From contig CANRCR010000013.1 in NCBI GenBank assembly GCA_947629165.1, positions 1-33,891 of the forward strand: a DNA stretch of 33,891 nucleotides, read 5' to 3'. Origin of the DNA: an uncultured Bacilli bacterium. Its GTDB lineage: Bacteria > Bacillota_I > Bacilli_A > RF39 > UBA660. This document shows positions 30,575 through 33,891 of this stretch, piece after piece. Position 1 is the first letter of the stretch; each line of letters starts with the position of its first letter. Position numbers and translations under genes: made by a program. A model generated the notes under the pieces. It had not been told where the DNA came from and ran no database searches. It saw nothing but the letters and a program-made list of their open reading frames with translations.

Positions 30575-30841
30575 ATGGAATATTGTTATGAAACAGAAGG
30601 CGTATGCCCTAAAAGAATAAAATTTAATATCGATGGAAATGTTATTACCAATGTCGTCTTTTTAGATGGCGGATGTCCTGGTAATTTAAAGGCCGTACCA
30701 AAGTTAGTAGAAGGAATGACCGTCGAAGAAATTGAAGCAAAATTAAAAGGAAATTTGTGCGGTATGAAAAAAACTTCGTGTGCCGATCAGTTGGCGATTG
30801 CCGTTCGAAAAGCCTACGAAGAAACAAAACAAGCAGTATAA
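30575..30841 (+). CDS. TSCPD-domain protein (TIGR03905-like, four-cysteine)
   Basis: An 88-residue protein of the TSCPD type (PF12637), a small domain otherwise found at the C-terminus of some ribonucleotide reductases. Cys11 (GVCPKRI), Cys34 (GGCPGNL), Cys62 and Cys69 (LCGMKKTSCADQLA) are the four conserved cysteines, probably a zinc or iron-sulfur site; Cys4 is extra. Function unknown. It follows the SDR by 15 bases with an AAGAAGGAAG-type ribosome site and is probably co-transcribed with it. Confidence 0.9.
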   Translation: MEYCYETEGVCPKRIKFNIDGNVITNVVFLDGGCPGNLKAVPKLVEGMTVEEIEAKLKGNLCGMKKTSCADQLAIAVRKAYEETKQAV

Positions 30842-30847
30842 AAGATA

Positions 30848-30856
30848 TGTTATAAT
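30848..30856 (+). promoter_or_regulatory. Extended -10 promoter of the 30879-32990 genes
   Basis: TGTTATAAT lies seven bases after the TSCPD stop, with no -35 match and no terminator between. Confidence 0.65.
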
Positions 30857-30878
30857 AGAATTATAGGAGTTTTTTTGA

Positions 30879-31433
30879 ATGGAAAAAGAAATATTAGAAA
30901 GTATCAAAGCAAGTTATCAAGGTCGTAAAAATATCCAAAATGAAGCGATGAGTATTCAAACGGAACTTTCCGAATTAGAAAAGGATGAACAAGTAAAAAG
31001 ATATCTAGCTTTAAAAGAGATAAGTGAAAGACCAACGTATGAGCAAGCCTTAAGTTGGACAGAAAATGAAATGCTCGACGAGGCGATTGCCCTTCAAGAA
31101 AGAAAAATTAAAAATACGAATGGAATCTATCTTTATTTAGGAACGTATTTTGATGGAGAAAGTCGTAAAACATGGAACATATCTTTTAAAGTAGATCGAA
31201 ATGATCCAAGAGCAAAATATAGTACCTATATAGATATTGAGAAACAATTGCGTGATGTGATTCAAGTACCGATTACAGACCGGGAAAACTTTGAACAAAC
31301 ACACCATGTACTATTACCATCGACCGTACTTACTGAAGAATACTATCATGTAGTACGTAGAGCTTTTATCAAAGAAGCAATGACTACTTCGCAAGAAGAT
31401 GCAGTTCAAAAAATATTGAAAAAAACTAAATAA
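30879..31433 (+). CDS. Coiled-coil protein of unknown family, copy 2
   Basis: A 184-residue soluble protein, homologous along its length to the one at 14478-15023. Common points are MEKEI at the start, the charged N-terminal helix ending LSELEKDEQVKRYL, WTENEML (about 60-66), KNTNGIYLYLGTY (about 78-90), YSTYIDIEKQLRDVI (about 112-126), LLPSTVLTEEYYHVVRRAF and a final QKILKKTK. No known domain or catalytic motif is recognised. A predicted coiled coil occupies the first ~50 residues. AGGAG (30865-30869) supports the start. It lies 17 bases before a Ca2+/Na+ antiporter gene and is probably co-transcribed with it. Confidence 0.75.
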   Translation: MEKEILESIKASYQGRKNIQNEAMSIQTELSELEKDEQVKRYLALKEISERPTYEQALSWTENEMLDEAIALQERKIKNTNGIYLYLGTYFDGESRKTWNISFKVDRNDPRAKYSTYIDIEKQLRDVIQVPITDRENFEQTHHVLLPSTVLTEEYYHVVRRAFIKEAMTTSQEDAVQKILKKTK

Positions 31434-31450
31434 TTAAGGAGCGTGAGACA

Positions 31451-32386
31451 ATGCTCGAGGGATTCCTCTTATTGCTTGGTTTTGCTTTACTGATTGGTGG
31501 AGCAGAGTTGTTAATTCATGCGGCAAGTAAACTAGCGCAAGGTTTTCATATTTCGGAATTTATTATTGGTTTAACCATTGTAGCCATTGGAACCTCTCTT
31601 CCAGAATTGTTTATTGGAATTGAAGCTTCTTTTCAAAATGAATTTGCAATTTCGATTGGAAACGTGGTAGGAAGTAATATTTGTGCACTCTTATTTATTT
31701 TAGGGTTAGCGACATTATTAAATCCGATTACCTTTGAAAAAAATACAAGACGTATCGAATTACCGCTTTGTATATTTGTGAACGGTCTATTATATCTATT
31801 TTGTCTAACCGATGGCGTAATCGATCGAATCGAAGCAGGGATTCTTTTAACCCTCTTTGTTTTATTCCTAGTCTATCTTATTATGACGACTAAAAAAGGC
31901 AAAGAACAAGAAGAAAATAAACCGATGAGTGTTGGCTTCTTCTTCATAAATTTTATTTTAATAATAATAAGTGCCTTCTGTTTAAAGATAGGAAGTACTT
32001 TTGTTATCGATCATGCGACCGCATTAGCTGACCGCTTTCATATCAGTTCGAAAATTATCAGTTTGACCCTTATTGCTTTAGGAACCAGTTTACCGGAAAT
32101 ATTTACGACCTTAGTTTCGGCAAAAAGTAAAAAACATAATATCGCCGTCGGGAATGTAATCGGTTCGGTAATCATGAACACGTTATTAATAATTGGTGTT
32201 TCGGCGATGATTAATCCAATTCAAATAACAAGTGCCTTTCATTTTGAATTTATTGTTTTAATAATAGCAAGTTTGTTAATTAGTCTTTTTACTTTCTTAA
32301 AACCAAAACATCATATGACGCGAACGGATGGTGCCATTTTAATTGGTGTTTATGTTTTATATTTGATGATGCTCTGTTGGTTGTAG
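31451..32386 (+). CDS. CaCA-family Ca2+/Na+ antiporter (YrbG-like)
   Basis: A 311-residue membrane protein with about ten helices and two inverted repeats, each with an alpha motif. The first has GTSLPEL (47-53) with GNVVGSN (70-76); the second GTSLPEI (211-217) with GNVIGS. The acidic residues Glu52 and Glu216 in these motifs bind cations in the calcium/cation antiporter family (PF01699). It exchanges Ca2+ for Na+ or another cation. A polar cytoplasmic loop (about 146-160) separates the halves. AAGGAGCG before the ATG supports the start. Confidence 0.92.
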   Translation: MLEGFLLLLGFALLIGGAELLIHAASKLAQGFHISEFIIGLTIVAIGTSLPELFIGIEASFQNEFAISIGNVVGSNICALLFILGLATLLNPITFEKNTRRIELPLCIFVNGLLYLFCLTDGVIDRIEAGILLTLFVLFLVYLIMTTKKGKEQEENKPMSVGFFFINFILIIISAFCLKIGSTFVIDHATALADRFHISSKIISLTLIALGTSLPEIFTTLVSAKSKKHNIAVGNVIGSVIMNTLLIIGVSAMINPIQITSAFHFEFIVLIIASLLISLFTFLKPKHHMTRTDGAILIGVYVLYLMMLCWL

Positions 32387-32450
32387 GTGAGAAAATGTAA
32401 AAGAAAGAAATCATCCAAAACCGAATGAGTTGATTAAAAAGGAGGATTTT

Positions 32451-32990
32451 ATGAAAATAAATAGTAATTTAACCAAAGATTTTTTCGAAGTGTATGATGA
32501 ATCGAAAGGAATTGCCATCCATCGAAAAAAAGTATTAAAGAAAAAAAGAGTTCCATTATTTTCTTGTTACGAAGAAGTTTTTATATCGCTCGTTATTTTA
32601 GTAATCGCAAGTGCACTCTTATTAACGGTCGAAAATGAATTAAGTTACCAATGTGCGGCTTTTTTAGCCATCGTATCCCTTATCTATTTAATTGTTATAG
32701 TTATTCAAATAATCGTTGCTTTTGGGTATCATAAAAATCAAAAATTTAAAAGTGCTGTAACGATTGACGAAGAAGGGATTGCGACTGATTCTTACTTTGG
32801 TATTTATATGCGTCTAGATTGGTCGAAAATAAAAGCGGTCGTAATAAAAAATAGATCGATTACGATTTTGACAGATACCCCTTGCTATTTTATGTTTTCT
32901 GGTCGCCAGAGAAGTAAAATTGAAGAAGCACTTCAAAAATATCATCCGAATACTTTAATTTTAGAAAAAAATAAAAAAGTGAAAAAATAA
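32451..32990 (+). CDS. Membrane protein with YcxB/PH-like domain
   Basis: A 179-residue protein. A short cytoplasmic N-terminal part with basic residues (HRKKVLKKKR) leads to two helices at about 45-63 and 70-92. The C-terminal ~85 residues (from KSAVTIDEEGIATDS) form a beta-rich domain with MRLDWSKIKAVVIKNRSITILTD, read as two stretches, which resembles the YcxB-like/bacterial PH domain. No function assigned. A TTG at 32430 in frame is discarded because AAGGAGGAT (about 32439-32447) directs translation to ATG 32451. It lies 64 bases after the antiporter, without a recognisable promoter between them. Confidence 0.72.
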   Translation: MKINSNLTKDFFEVYDESKGIAIHRKKVLKKKRVPLFSCYEEVFISLVILVIASALLLTVENELSYQCAAFLAIVSLIYLIVIVIQIIVAFGYHKNQKFKSAVTIDEEGIATDSYFGIYMRLDWSKIKAVVIKNRSITILTDTPCYFMFSGRQRSKIEEALQKYHPNTLILEKNKKVKK

Positions 32991-32992
32991 TA

Positions 32993-33023
32993 TTGACCTT
33001 TCCCTTAGGGGAAGGTCTATTCT
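32993..33023 (+). promoter_or_regulatory. MerR-type promoter with dyad operator in a 19-bp spacer
   Basis: TTGACC (32993-32998) and TATTCT (33018-33023) are separated by 19 bases, the overlong spacing typical of MerR-activated promoters. The dyad GACCTTTCCC (32995-33004) and GGGGAAGGTC (33008-33017) fills the gap between them, with a three-base centre. The following gene encodes a MerR protein. The dyad could also end the upstream transcript, but no good T run follows. Confidence 0.85.
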
Positions 33024-33045
33024 TTTATTAGAAAGGAGAAAGTGT

Positions 33046-33690
33046 ATGCTTATTAACGAAGTAGAACACCTGGTAGGATTATCTAAAAAAAGTATTCGTT
33101 TCTATGAAGAAAGTGGGCTATTAACACCAAAAAGAAATAGTGAAAACGATTATCGTGTCTACGATTTAGAAGATGTTGATCGTCTTAAAAAAATAAAATT
33201 TTTACGTGAACTCGACGTACCGGTAAATGAAATAAAAAAAATAATTCATCGTGAACTTACCTTACAAGAGTGTATGAAAGATCGTATTTTTAAAGTTGAA
33301 CAACTGGAACACAATCTACAAAAAGTAAAAGAAATGTGTAAAGAGATTGCAGATGGAAATACCACCTTAGAAGAAATGGATATGACATCATTCTGTCAAG
33401 ATATGAATATTTTAAATAAGGAGGGATTTACAATGCGAAAAGGAAATAATAACCATGCGAAAAAGATTTTAGGTGCACTTTTATCGAGTCTCGTCTTTTT
33501 AAGTTTATTTCTTTTCTTAATAGGAGTGATTACTTATTTTCAAATGACTGAAATAGATAAAATGCCTTGGTTTTTATATTTCTTTTTAATTATTGTATTG
33601 GGTTTCCCAATCGTAGGAATTGTAATTAATTTTATAAAACGTGTAAAAGAAATTAGAGGAGGTGAAGAAGATGAAGCTAGTAAATATTGA
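33046..33690 (+). CDS. MerR-family regulator with C-terminal membrane helices
   Basis: A 214-residue protein. The N-terminal winged helix (1-70) opens with LINEVEHLVGLSKKSIRFYEESGLL and includes NDYRVYDLEDVDRLKKIKFLREL (each read as parts), standard for MerR. A dimerisation coiled coil covers about 72-110, with Cys76 and Cys117. Two hydrophobic helices follow (about 143-164 and 174-196), then a charged tail. Most MerR proteins are soluble, so a membrane-anchored form is unusual. It should twist and activate the 19-bp-spacer promoter upstream, its own. AGAAAGGAGAAAG before the ATG supports the start. It overlaps the next gene by 20 bases. Confidence 0.87.
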   Translation: MLINEVEHLVGLSKKSIRFYEESGLLTPKRNSENDYRVYDLEDVDRLKKIKFLRELDVPVNEIKKIIHRELTLQECMKDRIFKVEQLEHNLQKVKEMCKEIADGNTTLEEMDMTSFCQDMNILNKEGFTMRKGNNNHAKKILGALLSSLVFLSLFLFLIGVITYFQMTEIDKMPWFLYFFLIIVLGFPIVGIVINFIKRVKEIRGGEEDEASKY

Positions 33691-33891
33691 TTATGTACCC
33701 GGTTATGAAATTAAAGAAGCATTAGGAATTGTGAAAGGACAAATTGTCCAGTCAAAAAATATTGGAAGAGATTTTATGGCAGGTATGAAGACCATCGTAG
33801 GAGGAGAAATTGTTAGTTATACCGAAATGATTTCGTTAGCGCGACAGATGGCTACGAAACGAATGGTGGACGAAGCGGAAAGTTTAGGAGC
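33671..33891 (+). CDS. YbjQ-family protein (5' part, cut by the window end)
   Basis: An open frame from ATG 33671 to the window end gives 73 residues without a stop. The sequence has VPGYEIKEALGIVKGQIVQS, GRDFMAGMKTIVGGEI and YTEMISLARQMATKRMVDEA, the standard order of the YbjQ family (PF01906, formerly annotated as heavy-metal-binding). YbjQ proteins form pentamers of ~105 residues, so about 30 residues are missing. The function is unknown. AGGAGGTGA (about 33657-33665) lies inside the MerR gene, and the 20-base overlap with its end shows the two are translated together. Confidence 0.9.
   Translation, partial: MKLVNIDYVPGYEIKEALGIVKGQIVQSKNIGRDFMAGMKTIVGGEIVSYTEMISLARQMATKRMVDEAESLG

Noticed and set aside
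32995-33017. GC-rich hairpin read as a simple terminator of the PH-like gene
   Set aside because: The T tail is poor, while the position between a -35 and -10 with 19-base spacing before a MerR gene fits an operator better. A minor role in termination is not excluded.
1-33891. CRISPR arrays, tRNA or rRNA genes, transposases, phage genes
   Set aside because: I looked for repeated spacer patterns, cloverleaf-like segments and transposase or integrase motifs and found none.

Overview
The window reads as a chromosomal segment of a low-GC Bacillota bacterium using the standard code (TAA, TAG and TGA all close genes). Sigma-A style promoters, AGGAGG ribosome binding sites, a csoR-copA operon, a YolD/UvrX pair and a MacB/FtsX-type ABC transporter with its own two-component system all fit Bacilli or Erysipelotrichia-like lineages. 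A choloylglycine hydrolase with bile-salt-hydrolase-type residues points to an animal gut. I cannot name the genus. Every gene is on the + strand except pyrG. No rRNA, tRNA, CRISPR array, insertion sequence or prophage was seen, and no stretch over 300 bases lacks a gene. The longest gene-free stretches are 1-204, pyrG to the next gene (11353-11511) and 16416-16571.

Layout. 205-3529: EamA-type transporter, YjbR-like protein, DUF362 protein and a thioredoxin-fold lipoprotein, each with its own promoter. 3572-6098: copper operon csoR-copA with a CsoR-type operator inside the promoter spacer. 6172-7461: TtcA-like tRNA thiolase and a zinc-ribbon membrane protein. 7526-9119: SOS-type operon (UvrX-like Y-family polymerase and YolD) with a LexA-type box inside the promoter. 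9156-9722: flavin reductase-like protein, convergent with pyrG. 9742-11418 (minus): pyrG with a terminator in its leader, which looks like a CTP-sensing attenuator. 11470-16429: six-gene operon with two paralogous 2-hydroxyacyl-CoA dehydratase-like subunits, their ATP-dependent activase, an unknown coiled-coil protein, a bile salt hydrolase and a small membrane protein. 16501-19031: two PF06541 membrane proteins flanking a membrane-bound XRE regulator. 19046-20719: DUF1848 protein, cyclophilin-like protein and ElaA-like acetyltransferase. 20758-26094: ABC ATPase and FtsX permease, then response regulator and histidine kinase. 26176-29749: heterodimeric ABC exporter. 29816-32990: SDR, TSCPD protein, a second copy of the unknown coiled-coil family, a CaCA antiporter and a PH-like membrane protein. 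32993-33891: MerR regulator with a membrane tail and an overlapping YbjQ gene cut by the window end.

Transcription is compact. A hairpin terminator is often followed within a few bases by a TGnTATAAT extended -10 element, and start codons usually lie 15-26 bases after the -10, giving 5' leaders of only about 10-20 bases. This rule helped choose several start codons. The clear exception is pyrG, whose longer leader holds the attenuator. The observations most worth testing are the pyrG leader (C at +4 and a GA repeat at the start instead of the GGGC start known in Bacillus), the operon joining a radical-type dehydratase module to a bile salt hydrolase, the duplicated unknown family, the C-terminal CX3CX2C motif of the DUF1848 protein, and the membrane-anchored MerR regulator with a 19-bp-spacer operator.
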